Of a stretch of 64,000 nucleotides of DNA, positions 33,488 through 47,663 are shown piece after piece. The position numbers and the translations under genes are program-made. Source of the stretch: Achromobacter spanius. GTDB taxonomy: Bacteria; Pseudomonadota; Gammaproteobacteria; Burkholderiales; Burkholderiaceae_B. Numbering within the stretch: the first letter of the stretch is position 1; every line of letters starts with the position of its first letter. Below the pieces are notes generated by a model. It had not been told where the DNA came from. It was given only the letters and a program-made list of their open reading frames with translations, and made no database searches. The stretch lies in assembly GCF_029637605.1 (NCBI RefSeq), contig NZ_CP121261.1, forward strand, positions 2,914,001 through 2,978,000. The letters run 5' to 3'.

Positions 33488-35176
33488 TCAGGCAAGCGTG
33501 GCTGGCGCCCCCTGGCGCCACCGCTCTATCGCTTCGACCGCTTGTTCGGCGCTGCCGAAGATCTTGTCGCGGCCAATTTTCTTGACCAGCCCCGAGCGTT
33601 CAAGCGCCATGCGGAACTGCCCATGGCCGCCCGCCACCAGCAAGCTGATCTGGCGCGCATCCAGTTCGCGCTTCAGCTCATACAGCGCTTCGACCGCATC
33701 GGCATCGGCCTGCGTCATGGCTTCGGCGTCCAGCACGAACCAGGTGGCGTCACCCGCGTGCTCCATGACCTCACGCGCGCGGCGCCGGAAAGCATCGGCG
33801 TTGAAGAACCAGACCGATGATTCAAACAGCCAGATCACCACGCCCGGCACGGGCTGCGCGTCGGGGTTCAGATGCAGCTTGCCCAGCACATATTCGCCGG
33901 GCAGCCGGCCCAGCAGCGCGTCGCGCGGGTTGCCCGACACATACATGGCGTACAGCAAGGTCGCGCCCACCGACACCGCCACGCCTTGCAGCACGCCAAA
34001 GCCCACCACGCCCACCGCCGCCAAAATGCCAAAAGCCAGTTCAATGCGTGAAATGCGCGCCAGGCGCATGAAGGCCTTGGCATCGAAAAGGCTGGCCGCC
34101 GCCAGCAGCAAGATGGCCGACAGCACGGCTTGCGGCAGCCAGTACAGCGGCGCGCTCAACAAGCCCACAACGATCGCCAGCGCAACGGCCGCGCTGACGC
34201 TGACCAGCGGCGACGAGCCCCCGGCCACCAGCCCCACCGCTGTACGCGAATCCGCGCCCGTCACGACAAACCCCTGAAACAGACCCGCCGCCACATTGGC
34301 CGCGCCAAAGCCCACCAGTTCGCGGTTGGGGTCCACATGTTCACCGGTGCGGGCGGCAAAGCTGCGCGCCGTGACGATGCCGCTGGAAAAACTGACCACC
34401 AGCACCCCCGCCGCGCCCAACAGCATGCTGTCCACGCCTTCCAGCCGCATGGGCAGGCTGATGCCCGGCAAGCCGGCCGGCACGTCGCCCACGACCGCGA
34501 TGCCCAGGCTGGGAAAATCAAACAGCCACGACAACAGGCAGCCCCCCACCACCAGCAGGATCGGGCCGGGCCAGGCCGGCCGCCAGCGCTTGACCCCAAT
34601 CAGCAACGCACACGAGGCCAGCCCCAGGATCAGGGTTGGAATCTGGATTTCCTGCACCCGCCGGGACAGCTCCAGAAACGGATGCACCAGGCCGCTGTTG
34701 CGCAGTCCCACGCCCGTCAACCCGCTCATTTGCGACACCGCCAAGGTAATCGCCACGCCGGCCATGTAGCCGATCAGGACGGGACGCGACAGCAGGTTGG
34801 CCAGCACGCCCAGCCGCAGCACGCGGGCGATCAGGCAGCCCACGCCCACGGTCAGCGCAATGCCGGTGGCGGCCACGAGCCGGTCTTCGGGGGATGTCAG
34901 CGCCATGCCCGTGAGGGTGGCGGCGATGAGCGTGCAGGTGGCGGTGTCCGGCCCCACGATCAGGGTGCGTGACGAACCAAACAGCGCATAGCCCAGCATG
35001 CCCGCAATGGCGGCCCACAGGCCGGCGACGGGGGGAACGCCCATCATGGCGGCATAGGCCAGGCCCACCGGCAAGGCCACCGCCGCCACGCTTAGCCCGG
35101 CCATGACGTCGCGCCGCGCCGAATCTCGGGTCATGCCACGGAAATTGTTCAGGCCAGGGAAGAAGCGTAGGTTCAT
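33488..35176 (-). CDS. SulP-family anion transporter with STAS domain
   Basis: A 562-residue membrane transporter of the SLC26/SulP family. About ten to twelve membrane segments occupy residues 20-420 (AALPVGLAYAAMMGVPPVAGLW, VGPDTATCTLIAATLTGMAL, ISLPMRLEGVDSMLL). The cytosolic C-terminal STAS domain (VIWLFESSVWFFNADAFRRRAREVMEHAG) follows. The start at MNLRFFPGLNNFRG is preferred. Substrate may be sulfate, bicarbonate or another anion. Convergent with fabI, two bases between stops; divergent from the second Bug gene across a 285-bp gap. Confidence 0.9.
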   Translation of the reverse strand: MNLRFFPGLNNFRGMTRDSARRDVMAGLSVAAVALPVGLAYAAMMGVPPVAGLWAAIAGMLGYALFGSSRTLIVGPDTATCTLIAATLTGMALTSPEDRLVAATGIALTVGVGCLIARVLRLGVLANLLSRPVLIGYMAGVAITLAVSQMSGLTGVGLRNSGLVHPFLELSRRVQEIQIPTLILGLASCALLIGVKRWRPAWPGPILLVVGGCLLSWLFDFPSLGIAVVGDVPAGLPGISLPMRLEGVDSMLLGAAGVLVVSFSSGIVTARSFAARTGEHVDPNRELVGFGAANVAAGLFQGFVVTGADSRTAVGLVAGGSSPLVSVSAAVALAIVVGLLSAPLYWLPQAVLSAILLLAAASLFDAKAFMRLARISRIELAFGILAAVGVVGFGVLQGVAVSVGATLLYAMYVSGNPRDALLGRLPGEYVLGKLHLNPDAQPVPGVVIWLFESSVWFFNADAFRRRAREVMEHAGDATWFVLDAEAMTQADADAVEALYELKRELDARQISLLVAGGHGQFRMALERSGLVKKIGRDKIFGSAEQAVEAIERWRQGAPATLA

Positions 35177-35461
35177 GATGCTGCGAGACGACCGATGGAT
35201 GATGATGCGCGACGGGCACATAGACCGCAAAGGCTACACCAGGCGGCGCACACTGAACCCGATCCACATCAACAAGCTGTCACTTTTCATTCCTTTTTAG
35301 AATGAAGATCGTTGCGTATTTATCTCTTTTATCGAAAAGCCGGATTGCGTAGAGTCCCCCGCATAAGAACAGCGGCCCCGCGCCGCGACTTGCACACCGA
35401 CATGGCCCGCCCGCATCGACCACCCGACGCGAAGGACAGGGCCGGCACTTCTGGAGACTTG

Positions 35462-36445
35462 ATGTCCTACGCCTTCCTGCGCCGCGCCAGCCGCGCGCTT
35501 ATCCTGGCCACCTTTGCCGCGGGCGTTGCCCCGGCCGTGCACGCACAAACCTATCCCGACCGCCCGATCAAGCTGGTGGTGCCCTGGCCGCCAGGAGGCG
35601 CCACGGATTCATTGGGCCGCTTGTTGGCGCAACGCCTGTCAGAACGATTGGGGCAGACGGTGATCGTGGACAACAAGGCCGGCGCGGGCGGCAACATCGG
35701 CACCGCGTCCTTCGTGCGTGAAAAGGCCGACGGCTACACACTCTTGATGGCCACCAGTTCCACCAACGCGGCCAATCCGCACCTGTATTCGCGCCTGGGC
35801 TTCGATGCGGCCAAGGATTTCGCACCGGTCGCTTTCGTGGCCGAGATTCCCAACATTCTTGAAGTGCCGAAGCAGTCGCCCTTTCAATCGGTCGCGGACG
35901 TGGTCGCGGCCGCCAAGGCAGAACCCGGCAAGTTGAACTACGGCTCGGGCGGCGTGGGCTCGTCGCAGCATCTGGCGGGTTCGATGTTCAAGCACCTGAC
36001 GGGCGCGGACGTGATGCACATTCCGTACAAGGGCAGCGGCCCTGCGGTGTCGGACCTGCTGGCTGGACAAGTCGACATGATGCTGGACACGGGCTCGCTG
36101 GCCCAGGTTCAGGCCGGCGCCCTGCGCGCACTGGCCGTGGCCTCGCATCAACGCCTGCCGGCCCTGCCGAACGTGCCCACCTTCGAGGAAGCAGGCGTGC
36201 CGAAGATGTTTGCGTCGGCCTGGTACGGCATCGTGGCCCCCGCCGGCACCCCGTCGGAGGTGGTGCAACGCCTGAACAAGGAAGTCAACGCCGTCGTGGC
36301 CAGCCCGGACGTGAAGCAGCGCATGGAAAACATGGGCGCGCTGGTGCCAGCCGGCCAATCGCCGGAAGAATTCGGCGCGTTCATCCAATCGGAAATCCAG
36401 CGCTACGCAGAGATCGTGAAAATCTCCGGCGCCAAAATGGAATAA
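35462..36445 (+). CDS. Bug-family (TctC-like) periplasmic solute-binding protein
   Basis: A 327-residue Bug protein. The signal peptide AFLRRASRALILATFAAG ends near VHAQ, and the mature protein begins TYPDRPIKLVVPWPPGGATD, with the PWPPGG ligand loop. NYGSGGVGSSQHLAGSMFK and IPYKGSGPAVSDLLAGQVD are standard. The start at 35462 has GGAG six bases upstream and removes an Arg-rich unconserved extension. Monocistronic, with no partner transporter genes beside it, and followed by the hairpin TCGGTT-AAA-AACCGA. Confidence 0.9.
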   Translation: MSYAFLRRASRALILATFAAGVAPAVHAQTYPDRPIKLVVPWPPGGATDSLGRLLAQRLSERLGQTVIVDNKAGAGGNIGTASFVREKADGYTLLMATSSTNAANPHLYSRLGFDAAKDFAPVAFVAEIPNILEVPKQSPFQSVADVVAAAKAEPGKLNYGSGGVGSSQHLAGSMFKHLTGADVMHIPYKGSGPAVSDLLAGQVDMMLDTGSLAQVQAGALRALAVASHQRLPALPNVPTFEEAGVPKMFASAWYGIVAPAGTPSEVVQRLNKEVNAVVASPDVKQRMENMGALVPAGQSPEEFGAFIQSEIQRYAEIVKISGAKME

Positions 36446-36451
36446 GGATGG

Positions 36452-36466
36452 TCGGTTAAAAACCGA
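36452..36466 (+). terminator. Small hairpin after the second Bug gene
   Basis: TCGGTT-AAA-AACCGA forms a perfect 6-bp stem with a 3-base loop six bases after the stop codon. No T-run follows, so it is only a weak terminator candidate. Confidence 0.35.
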
Positions 36467-36478
36467 TGTCCAATGGCA

Positions 36479-36658
36479 CGTAGGATGGGTGCAGCGCGAG
36501 CCCAATCCAAAGAAGAACACCAGCCCCAAACGCGCGAAACCCATCAAGCAGCACAGGCGCAATGGCTGAATCAGCCACATGCGAATGCCGCTTGATGGGT
36601 TCGCGCGATAAATTGCAGCGCCCTTGCAGAGACCATCTCGCGCCACACCCATCCTACG
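36479..36658. repeat. Nested palindromic extragenic element (180 bp)
   Basis: The outer arms CGTAGGATGGGTG (36479-36491) and CACCCATCCTACG (36646-36658) are a perfect 13-bp inverted repeat. Inside lie CGCGCGAAACCCATCAAGC (36531-36549) and its inverse GCTTGATGGGTTCGCGCG (36590-36607), one base shorter, and at the centre the palindrome TGGCTGA-A-TCAGCCA (36563-36577). The three pairs are concentric, so the whole can fold into one long interrupted hairpin. The GTAGGATGGGT and ACCCATC words resemble a dispersed repeat known in many proteobacteria. It has no coding capacity and resembles a non-autonomous palindromic element. Downstream is another hairpin TTCGCGC-GTA-GCGCGAA (36687-36703). Confidence 0.75.
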
Positions 36659-36711
36659 ATGGGACATTGCGCGAACGATCCATCATTTCGCGCGTAGCGC
36701 GAACCATCCCT

Positions 36712-37905
<1,194 letters not shown>

Positions 37906-37932
37906 AATTGAATTCCTACGATAGGCGAACAA

Positions 37933-37980
37933 AGGGGACGAACCCATTTTCCGCATTGGCGGAAAACAAATCCGTCCCCT
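37933..37980. repeat. Palindromic element between gap and pgk
   Basis: Outer arms AGGGGACG (37933-37940) and CGTCCCCT (37973-37980), inner arms TTTTCCGC (37947-37954) and GCGGAAAA (37959-37966), loop ATTG, and a symmetric 6/6 internal loop (AACCCA opposite CAAATC). The words GGGGACG and GATTTGTTTTCC resemble a dispersed proteobacterial repeat. It fills half of the gap-pgk intergenic region and could attenuate or stabilise the operon mRNA. Confidence 0.65.
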
Positions 37981-37998
37981 CTGGACTGACCGTGTTGC

Positions 37999-39024
<1,026 letters not shown>

Positions 39025-41061
39025 TTACAAAACCTGTTTGACGGTCTCGGCCACCTTGTCGGCGGTCAGCCCGAAGAACTTGAACAATGCGCCGGCCGGG
39101 GCGGATTCACCGTAGCGGTCGATGCCGACCACGGCGCCTTCCAGGCCCACGTACTTGTGCCAGAAGGCGGTCACGCCGGCTTCGACAGCCACGCGCGGCA
39201 GGCCCTTGGGCAGCACGGATTGTTTCCAGGCGGCGTCCTGCTTGTCGAACACGTCGGTGCTGGGCATTGAGACCACGCGCACGGCGATGCCGTCCTTGGC
39301 CAGTTGGGCCTGCGCCTCCAGCGCAATGGCCACTTCCGAGCCGGTGGCGATGATGACGGCGCGGGCGCCTTCGGCATCACGCAGCACGTAGCCGCCGCGC
39401 GCAATCGCGTCCACGGTGGCGGCATCGCGCGGCACGAACGGCAGGTTCTGGCGCGACAGCAACAGGGCCGTCGGGCCACCGTCATGCACGTCCATGCCGA
39501 TGCTGGTCGGGCGCGTCACGGCAGCGTTCCAGGCCACGGCGGTTTCGGCCGTATCGCAAGGACGCCACAAGGACAGGTTGGGGATCAGGCGCAGGCTGGC
39601 GGCGTGTTCGATCGACTGGTGGGTCGGGCCGTCTTCGCCCAGGCCGATGGAATCGTGCGTGAACACGTGCACGACGCGCTGCTTCATCAGCGCGGCCATG
39701 CGGATGGCGTTGCGCGAGTAGTCCGAGAACGTCAGGAAGGTGCCGCCGAAAGGCAGGTAACCGCCATGCAGGGCCACGCCGTTCATGATGGCGGCCATGC
39801 CGAATTCGCGCACGCCGTAGTTGATGTGGCGGCCGAACTGGATGCCCTTGTCGCCGGCCCGAACGGCGCCAACGCCCTTCCAGTCGGTGAAGTTGGAACC
39901 GGTCAGGTCGGCCGAGCCGCCCAGCATTTCAGGCAGCAGCGGCGCCAGCGCGGCGATCGCGAATTGCGAGGCCTTGCGGGTGGCGACGGTTTCGGCCTTT
40001 TCCAGGGTCGAGGCCAGGAAGGCCTTGAACTGGTCGGCGTAGCCCTCGGGCATTTCGCCCTTCATGCGGCGCGTGAATTCAGCGGCTTCGGCGGGAAATG
40101 CGGCGGCGTAGGCATCAAACGCGGTCTGCCATTCGGCTTGGGCCGCGGCGCCCGACTTGCGGCCATCCCAGCCGTCGTACACGTCTTGCGGAATCTGGAA
40201 CGGTTCCGACGACCAGCCCAGCGCGGCGCGCGTGGCGGCGATTTCGTCCTTGCCCAGCGGCGCGCCGTGCACGTTGTGCGTGCCGGCCATGTTGGGCGAA
40301 CCCTTGCCGATGACGGTGCGGCAGATGACCAGCGTGGGCTTTTCCGATTGCGAACGCGCGGCCTTGATGGCGGCGTCCACGGCAGCGACGTCATGGCCGT
40401 CAACGCCACGGATCACGTTCCAGCCGTAGCCTTCGAAGCGCTTGGCGGTGTCGTCGGCGAACCAATGTTCGACGTGGCCGTCGATGGAGATGCCGTTGTC
40501 GTCATACAGCACGACCAGCTTGGAAAGCTTGAGCGTGCCGGCCAGCGAGCACACTTCGTGCGAGATGCCTTCCATCAGGCAGCCGTCGCCCGTGAAGGCG
40601 TAGGTGTGGTGGTCGACGATGGTGTGGCCGGGCTTGTTGAATTCAGCGGCCAGCAGCGCTTCGGCCAGCGCCATGCCCACGGCGTTGCCCAGGCCCTGGC
40701 CCAGCGGGCCGGTGGTGGTTTCCACGCCCGGGGTGATACCCACTTCGGGGTGGCCCGGCGTCTTGGAATGCAACTGGCGGAAATTCTTGAGCTCGTCGAT
40801 CGACAGGTCGTAACCCGTCAGGTGCAAGAGCGCGTAGATCAGCATCGAGCCGTGGCCGTTGGACAGCACGAAACGGTCGCGGTTGGCCCAGGCGGGATCT
40901 TTGGGGTTGTGGCGCAGGTTGCCCGTCCACAAGGCTTGGGCGATTTCCGCCATGCCCATGGGAGCACCCGGATGCCCGGAGTTCGCTTGTTGCACAGCAT
41001 CCATCGCGAGGGCGCGGATGGCATCCGCCAAGGCAAGTTTAGGGGCGGTCGGATTGCTCAT
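39025..41061 (-). CDS. tkt: Transketolase
   Basis: A 678-residue thiamin-diphosphate enzyme linking the pentose phosphate pathway with glycolysis. Landmarks are [13 protein letters not shown] near residue 22, the TPP motif [20 protein letters not shown] near 150 through [12 protein letters not shown], and the transketolase signature in [22 protein letters not shown] near 465. Its tandem with gap and pgk matches the betaproteobacterial central-carbon cluster and resembles cbb operons, but no Calvin-cycle genes accompany it here. Confidence 0.96.
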   Translation of the reverse strand: MSNPTAPKLALADAIRALAMDAVQQANSGHPGAPMGMAEIAQALWTGNLRHNPKDPAWANRDRFVLSNGHGSMLIYALLHLTGYDLSIDELKNFRQLHSKTPGHPEVGITPGVETTTGPLGQGLGNAVGMALAEALLAAEFNKPGHTIVDHHTYAFTGDGCLMEGISHEVCSLAGTLKLSKLVVLYDDNGISIDGHVEHWFADDTAKRFEGYGWNVIRGVDGHDVAAVDAAIKAARSQSEKPTLVICRTVIGKGSPNMAGTHNVHGAPLGKDEIAATRAALGWSSEPFQIPQDVYDGWDGRKSGAAAQAEWQTAFDAYAAAFPAEAAEFTRRMKGEMPEGYADQFKAFLASTLEKAETVATRKASQFAIAALAPLLPEMLGGSADLTGSNFTDWKGVGAVRAGDKGIQFGRHINYGVREFGMAAIMNGVALHGGYLPFGGTFLTFSDYSRNAIRMAALMKQRVVHVFTHDSIGLGEDGPTHQSIEHAASLRLIPNLSLWRPCDTAETAVAWNAAVTRPTSIGMDVHDGGPTALLLSRQNLPFVPRDAATVDAIARGGYVLRDAEGARAVIIATGSEVAIALEAQAQLAKDGIAVRVVSMPSTDVFDKQDAAWKQSVLPKGLPRVAVEAGVTAFWHKYVGLEGAVVGIDRYGESAPAGALFKFFGLTADKVAETVKQVL

Positions 41062-41290
41062 TCGGAAGGCTCTTTGAAGCTGGCGCGCCTAAGGGGAATA
41101 TAGGGGCCAGTTGAGTGGGTTGCGAAGCAGACGATTTTAGCATCAGGGGATTTCCCTCACGCCATCGCTCTTAAGCCCGATGTAATGAAGCGTATCTCCG
41201 GGGGGAATATCAGCGTAGCTCCCACAATTGCGGGAAAGGAGTCCGACATTCAGCTTGGAGCCCTGTATCTCTCTGATGGAGTCCCCTACC

Positions 41291-41713
41291 ATGGGCCTCA
41301 TGCTGAATCTGACCATCCCCATCGAAGGCTTCATGGCCCTGCGAAATGCCGTGGGCGAAGAACGTGCCGTAGCCTTGGCGCGGGCACTGGAGCACGCCCA
41401 GATCAAGGGCGAAGCCGATCTGGCCGCCAAGCTTCGGCAAGACTGGCGCAACGAAATGGCCACCATGATCGCCCCCTTCGCGCGCCGCGAAGAACTGGCC
41501 GAAATCCGCAATCAGATCGCGCAGTTGCCCACCCGCGAAGAACTCAAGCGTTTCGCCACGCACGAAGACCTGGCTGACCTGCGCGCCCTGTTCATGCGGC
41601 TGGACAAGAAAATGACGGTGGGGTTTCTGACGCTGCTGGGCCTGAACCTGGCGTCCAGCGCCCCGACCTTCCTGGAATGGGGGGTCAAGGTGGTAGGCTA
41701 CGCGCTCAAATAA
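41291..41713 (+). CDS. small coiled-coil protein with C-terminal membrane anchor
   Basis: A 140-residue protein with a helical, charged N-terminal part (EERAVALARALEHAQIKGEADL), a heptad-like stretch (FARREELAEIRNQIAQLPTREELKRFATHEDLADL) and one C-terminal hydrophobic segment (MTVGFLTLLGLNLASSAPTFL). The layout resembles DUF1640/CCDC90-type proteins. GGAG precedes the ATG at 41291; an ATG three codons later (41300) is also possible. It lies 32 bp upstream of rsmE on the same strand. Function unknown. Confidence 0.6.
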   Translation: MGLMLNLTIPIEGFMALRNAVGEERAVALARALEHAQIKGEADLAAKLRQDWRNEMATMIAPFARREELAEIRNQIAQLPTREELKRFATHEDLADLRALFMRLDKKMTVGFLTLLGLNLASSAPTFLEWGVKVVGYALK

Positions 41714-41745
41714 CCTGATCGCCCGCCCCCCGCGCCCGAACGCCC

Positions 41746-42477
41746 ATGTCCGCCCCCCGATTTTTCTGCGACATTCCCCTTGTTGCCGGCACCCGTGTCG
41801 CCTTGCCGGACGCCCTGGCACACCATGCGTTGCGCGTGCTGCGGCTGAAAGCAGGCGAAACCGTTGTGCTGTTCAATGGCCAGGGTGGCGAGTACGACGC
41901 CGTGCTTGAGGTCGATGGCAAGGCAGGCTTCGCCACGCTCGGCGATTTCAAGCCCCGCGAAGCCGAGCTTGCCGGGCGCATCACCCTGGTTCAGGGCTTG
42001 CCGTCGGGCGACAAGATGGATTGGGTGGTGGAAAAAGCGGTGGAACTGGGGGCAGTCCGCGTCAGCCCTATTGCCGCGCAACGCAGCGTGTTGCAGTTAT
42101 CGGGGCCTCGGCTGGACAAGCGCGTTGCGCATTGGCAGCGCATTGCACAATCCGCCAGTGAGCAGTGCGGCCGCAACCGCCTGATGACGGTGGACGCGCC
42201 GCAAACGTTGGCTGAATGGCTGGCACAGCCCGCCGACGGGTTGCGCCTCTTGTGTCATCCAGAGGCCGCCGACGATCTGGCCGGCAAGCTGCGAGCCACG
42301 CCCGACTTATCGGCGCTGACCTTGCTGGTCGGGCCGGAAGGCGGATGGTCGGACAAGGAACTGGATCTGGCCCGCCACGCGGGCGTACAGGCCGTGCGGT
42401 TCGGTCCGCGCGTGCTGCGCACGGAGACGGCCGGGCTGGCCTTGCTGGCGGCCGTCAGCGCGTTGATGGGCTGGTAG
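41746..42477 (+). CDS. rsmE: 16S rRNA (uracil-1498-N3)-methyltransferase
   Basis: A 243-residue SPOUT-family methyltransferase. The N-terminal PUA-like start MSAPRFFCDIPLVAGTRVALPD, the central GLPSGDKMDWVVEKAVELGAVRVSPI, and the C-terminal trefoil-knot motif LLVGPEGGWSDKELDLARHAGVQAV-RFGPRVLRTETA are diagnostic. It modifies one base of 16S rRNA near the decoding centre. Probably transcribed with the small upstream gene. Confidence 0.95.
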   Translation: MSAPRFFCDIPLVAGTRVALPDALAHHALRVLRLKAGETVVLFNGQGGEYDAVLEVDGKAGFATLGDFKPREAELAGRITLVQGLPSGDKMDWVVEKAVELGAVRVSPIAAQRSVLQLSGPRLDKRVAHWQRIAQSASEQCGRNRLMTVDAPQTLAEWLAQPADGLRLLCHPEAADDLAGKLRATPDLSALTLLVGPEGGWSDKELDLARHAGVQAVRFGPRVLRTETAGLALLAAVSALMGW

Positions 42478-42503
42478 CAGTTAGAACCCCGGGCGGCCAC
42501 CAA

Positions 42504-42532
42504 GTGGTGACCAACCCTGTGGTGACAAACCC
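42504..42532 (+). repeat. Short tandem repeat after rsmE
   Basis: GTGGTGACCAACCC (42504-42517) and GTGGTGACAAACCC (42519-42532) are near-identical 14-mers (13/14) in direct order between the convergent rsmE and barstar genes. No hairpin terminator is seen in the 119-bp gap. Confidence 0.5.
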
Positions 42533-42596
42533 GCGACAAAGCAGCAACCCAGCGGCAACCCCCGCCGATCCGTCAAAGGCTTAGGCGGGTGCGCCT

Positions 42597-43064
42597 TCAG
42601 TCGTTTTCACCATAGGGCGCCGCCGCGACGCCGGGTTCCGGATCGGGGTGCTTGCCAGCGTGCTCAATGACGAACGCAAAAATGCGACCGTTCTCGCGGG
42701 CAAAATCGGCCGCGTCAGAACATACGGTTTCAATGCGGGCGGCGTCTTCTTCCAATACCGGGTCGCCCGAGTGCAACCGGTACAGCCACAACACGACACC
42801 AGTCTTGTGGTCCAGGACCGTATCGCACAGGCAGTCGTACAGGGCATCCAGGTTGCCGCCGAAGTATTCGGGAAAGTCCACCGCCTTGACAATGGCGCGC
42901 AGCACCGCGGAACGGCTGCGGGCGGGGTCGCAGTTGGCAACGAACAAGGCCAGGCCCAGCTCGTGGGAGGCATCCACGACGGCCTTCTTGTCCAGCCCCT
43001 CATGAGGCAGCGCTCCCCCGCGCAGAAGCTGCTTCTGCAACGTAGATTGGCCATTGCGCGTCAT
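42597..43064 (-). CDS. Barstar-family ribonuclease inhibitor
   Basis: A 155-residue protein with a C-terminal barstar domain: DFPEYFGGNLDALYDCLCDTVL is the barnase-binding helix-loop region including the conserved FGGNLDALYDCL and acidic residues. The N-terminal 45 residues are an extension unusual for plasmid barstar. No barnase-type RNase is encoded nearby, so it is an orphan antitoxin-like protein, as is common in betaproteobacterial genomes. It overlaps the upstream patatin gene by 4 bp (ATGA) and is translated with it. Its partner is unknown. Confidence 0.85.
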   Translation of the reverse strand: MTRNGQSTLQKQLLRGGALPHEGLDKKAVVDASHELGLALFVANCDPARSRSAVLRAIVKAVDFPEYFGGNLDALYDCLCDTVLDHKTGVVLWLYRLHSGDPVLEEDAARIETVCSDAADFARENGRIFAFVIEHAGKHPDPEPGVAAAPYGEND

Positions 43065-44270
43065 GCCTGAGCCTCCTTGAAAAAGGCGATCACTTCTTCG
43101 TTACGCTGCATCGTATCGGCATAACCCAGTTCAATCAATCGCTTGGTGTAGCTGGATTCGAACAGCAGATACGACATCAGCGCACCGCCCCCGGGACGGC
43201 CTGGATCGGACGATACACCGAGTACGCGGAAAAGGGCACGCGCTTGTGCGGGCATGTCTTGCAGGTGCTCAAGCGCCATCGTGTCCAGCGACTGGCTGGG
43301 CGTGATGGTCAGCACCTGAATGCGGCGCACATTGACCTGGACGCCGTCCGGCGTGGCGTGCTCCATCAGGGCATTGATGCGCTCCAACCGTTCCACGTCC
43401 ACCGACAGGCCATCCAGGAAGATGCTGGACAGCGCATGCCCGCCCACCTGGGCCAAGGACGGATACGGTGGGGAATCTTCGCGGTTCTCGGGATGGGTAT
43501 CGTCGCGAAAGCCCGTGCCTATCACCAGGACGCGGTGCGCGCCCAGATGAATGGCCGGGCTGATCGGCGCCAACTGGCGCATGGACCCGTCGCCGCACCA
43601 TTCGCCCTTGCCATGCACCTGCACCTGCCGCGCGGGGAACACAAAAGGGATCGATGACGACGCCATCAGATGGTCGATGCTGATGGGCGTGGGGATGGCC
43701 AGCCGCAAATAGCGGTGCCAGGGTTCGATGGGCGCGTGCGCCTGGTAGAAGGTCAGGTGTTCGCCGCTGGTGTAGCCCGACGCCGTGATGGCCAGCGCCG
43801 ACAGTGCGCCGCCTTCCAGGTTGGCGCGCAGATGATCGAAGTTCAGCACCCGTCCCAGCAGCGCCTCCATGGGGCCGTTGTCCAAGAGCGACTGCGGCCG
43901 CTTGCGCGTCAGCCCCGAATACATCCACCCCAGCGACAGCAGCCCCAGCCAGCGCACGCCCGTGCGTATCAGCCCGGGCGCGTCGGCGCGGTAGATCATG
44001 TCGGTATTCAGCGACGACCACAGCCGACGAATGCGGCGCACGCCCAGGTGCGGGCGATCGGCGCGGCAGGCCAGCGCGGCGGCGTTGATCGCGCCCGCGG
44101 ACGTGCCGCAGATGATGTCAAAAGGGTTACGGAAGCGGGACTGCCAGTCGGGGTCCAGCAGCTCCATGATGGCGCTGAGCACGCCGACCTGATAGGCGGC
44201 GCGCGCGCCGCCCCCCGTCAGGACCAGGCCGATCGGCGTGCGCGGGCACGCCGGACCGGCGGGACTCACT

Positions 44271-44290
<20 letters not shown>
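43061..44290 (-). CDS. Patatin-like phospholipase
   Basis: A 409-residue serine lipid hydrolase of the patatin family. The oxyanion motif LTGGGARAAYQVG is near residue 25, the nucleophile GTSAGAINA has Ser64, and the catalytic Asp lies in the DGS context of GEWCGDGSMRQLAPISPA. No signal peptide is apparent. Its ATG lies 20 bp inside the 3' end of maeB and its stop overlaps the barstar start, so maeB, patatin and barstar form one unit. Substrate is probably phospholipid acyl esters. Confidence 0.9.
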
Positions 44291-46559
<2,269 letters not shown>

Positions 46560-46692
46560 ATGGGCGGCTACAGGCTGGTAAGTGAAACAGAGGGTGGAAT
46601 TCTATTCCCATGACGGCCGTCGCGGTATGCCCGCGCGGCCTCTCCCTTCGGTCGGGACAGGCGGCCGAATCTTACATTAAGCTGAACGATTG

Positions 46693-47619
46693 TCAGGTTT
46701 CATTGGACAGAAATAGGGGAAAACGACCATGCGGGTCGAACAGCGCCTTGACCCGCGCGTCGAGCCGGAACGTGGCAAGCCCGGGCGTTTGTGGTTCAGA
46801 TGGGGGGAAGAAAGGCGCTGCCGGCGCCTCGGTCAGCGTGACGCTTTGCACCCACGCCAGCGTCCCGCCGTGACCCAGCAGCAGATGGGCCAGATTGACG
46901 GTGGCCGGGGCCTCGGGTTTAAGCGCGTCCAGCCGATAACGTCCCAGCCAGTGATCGCCGTCCCGCGTGGCAAAGGCGTCGCCGCCCGAAGCCAACTGGA
47001 ACAGCGAGGGCACCAGGCTTTGCACGGTGGCTGAGCGCAGCGGCTGGACATCGGCCTCGCCAAACGGTCCCAGCGTTTCCTCGACGCCGTCGGCCAACAT
47101 GACATCCACCGTCAGCACGCCCGAGGCGGCGCAGCGGCCAGCAGGCCAGGGCGCTGGCGCGGCCAGCCATTCGGCCAGGGTCATGGCATCCGGAAAACCC
47201 GCGAACTGCCTCAAGCCGGCCTGGACCAAGGCCGCCATGGGCACGCCAGGCTGCGCCCGCCAACGCGGAGGGTTGGCCGCCGGGTAACTGCCTGGGGCAC
47301 TGCCCGACTCGCCAACCAAGCGGGCCAGGCCGGCCAGGCGCGACGGATCAATCCGCAGGCGCGGCTCGGGGGACGGCGCATAAGGCCCCGTCGCCCCCTC
47401 CAACGTCATCACCACGCCATACTCGGCACACAGCGTGCGCGCATGGGCCACGTCGGCATCGCGCGTGGGCGTCAGGATGGCCTGCGCACCGCCCGGACCG
47501 TTCTCGCCCAAATCATTGACTTGCCCCTGGCACAGCAGCTTCAAGCGCTGCATAAAAGCGGCCCACGGCGTTTGCGCGGGCCGCCTACCAAGCAGGAAGG
47601 CGCGCCGGGATGGCTGCAT
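46693..47619 (-). CDS. Tat-signal protein related to FAD-linked oxidase C-terminus
   Basis: A 308-residue protein with a twin-arginine-like start (MQPSRRAFLLGRRPAQ). The last residues LDARVKALFDPHGRFPLF resemble the C-terminal end of FAD-linked oxidases such as glycolate oxidase GlcE, and ATFRLDARVKALFDP fits that family. However, the classic PCMH FAD-binding motif (a Gly-rich loop) is not evident, so FAD binding is doubtful. It is divergent from an aminotransferase gene, with 44 bp between starts. Function is uncertain; annotate as exported FAD-oxidase-like protein. Confidence 0.6.
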   Translation of the reverse strand: MQPSRRAFLLGRRPAQTPWAAFMQRLKLLCQGQVNDLGENGPGGAQAILTPTRDADVAHARTLCAEYGVVMTLEGATGPYAPSPEPRLRIDPSRLAGLARLVGESGSAPGSYPAANPPRWRAQPGVPMAALVQAGLRQFAGFPDAMTLAEWLAAPAPWPAGRCAASGVLTVDVMLADGVEETLGPFGEADVQPLRSATVQSLVPSLFQLASGGDAFATRDGDHWLGRYRLDALKPEAPATVNLAHLLLGHGGTLAWVQSVTLTEAPAAPFFPPSEPQTPGLATFRLDARVKALFDPHGRFPLFLSNET

Positions 47620-47663
47620 GACTACAATTCCTTTTTGCTTCAAAGACGCTTTTCGAGAATCCA

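Noticed and set aside
36479..36658. Insertion sequence remnant at the palindromic element
   Set aside because: No transposase fragment and no target-site duplication are visible; it is better described as an extragenic palindrome.
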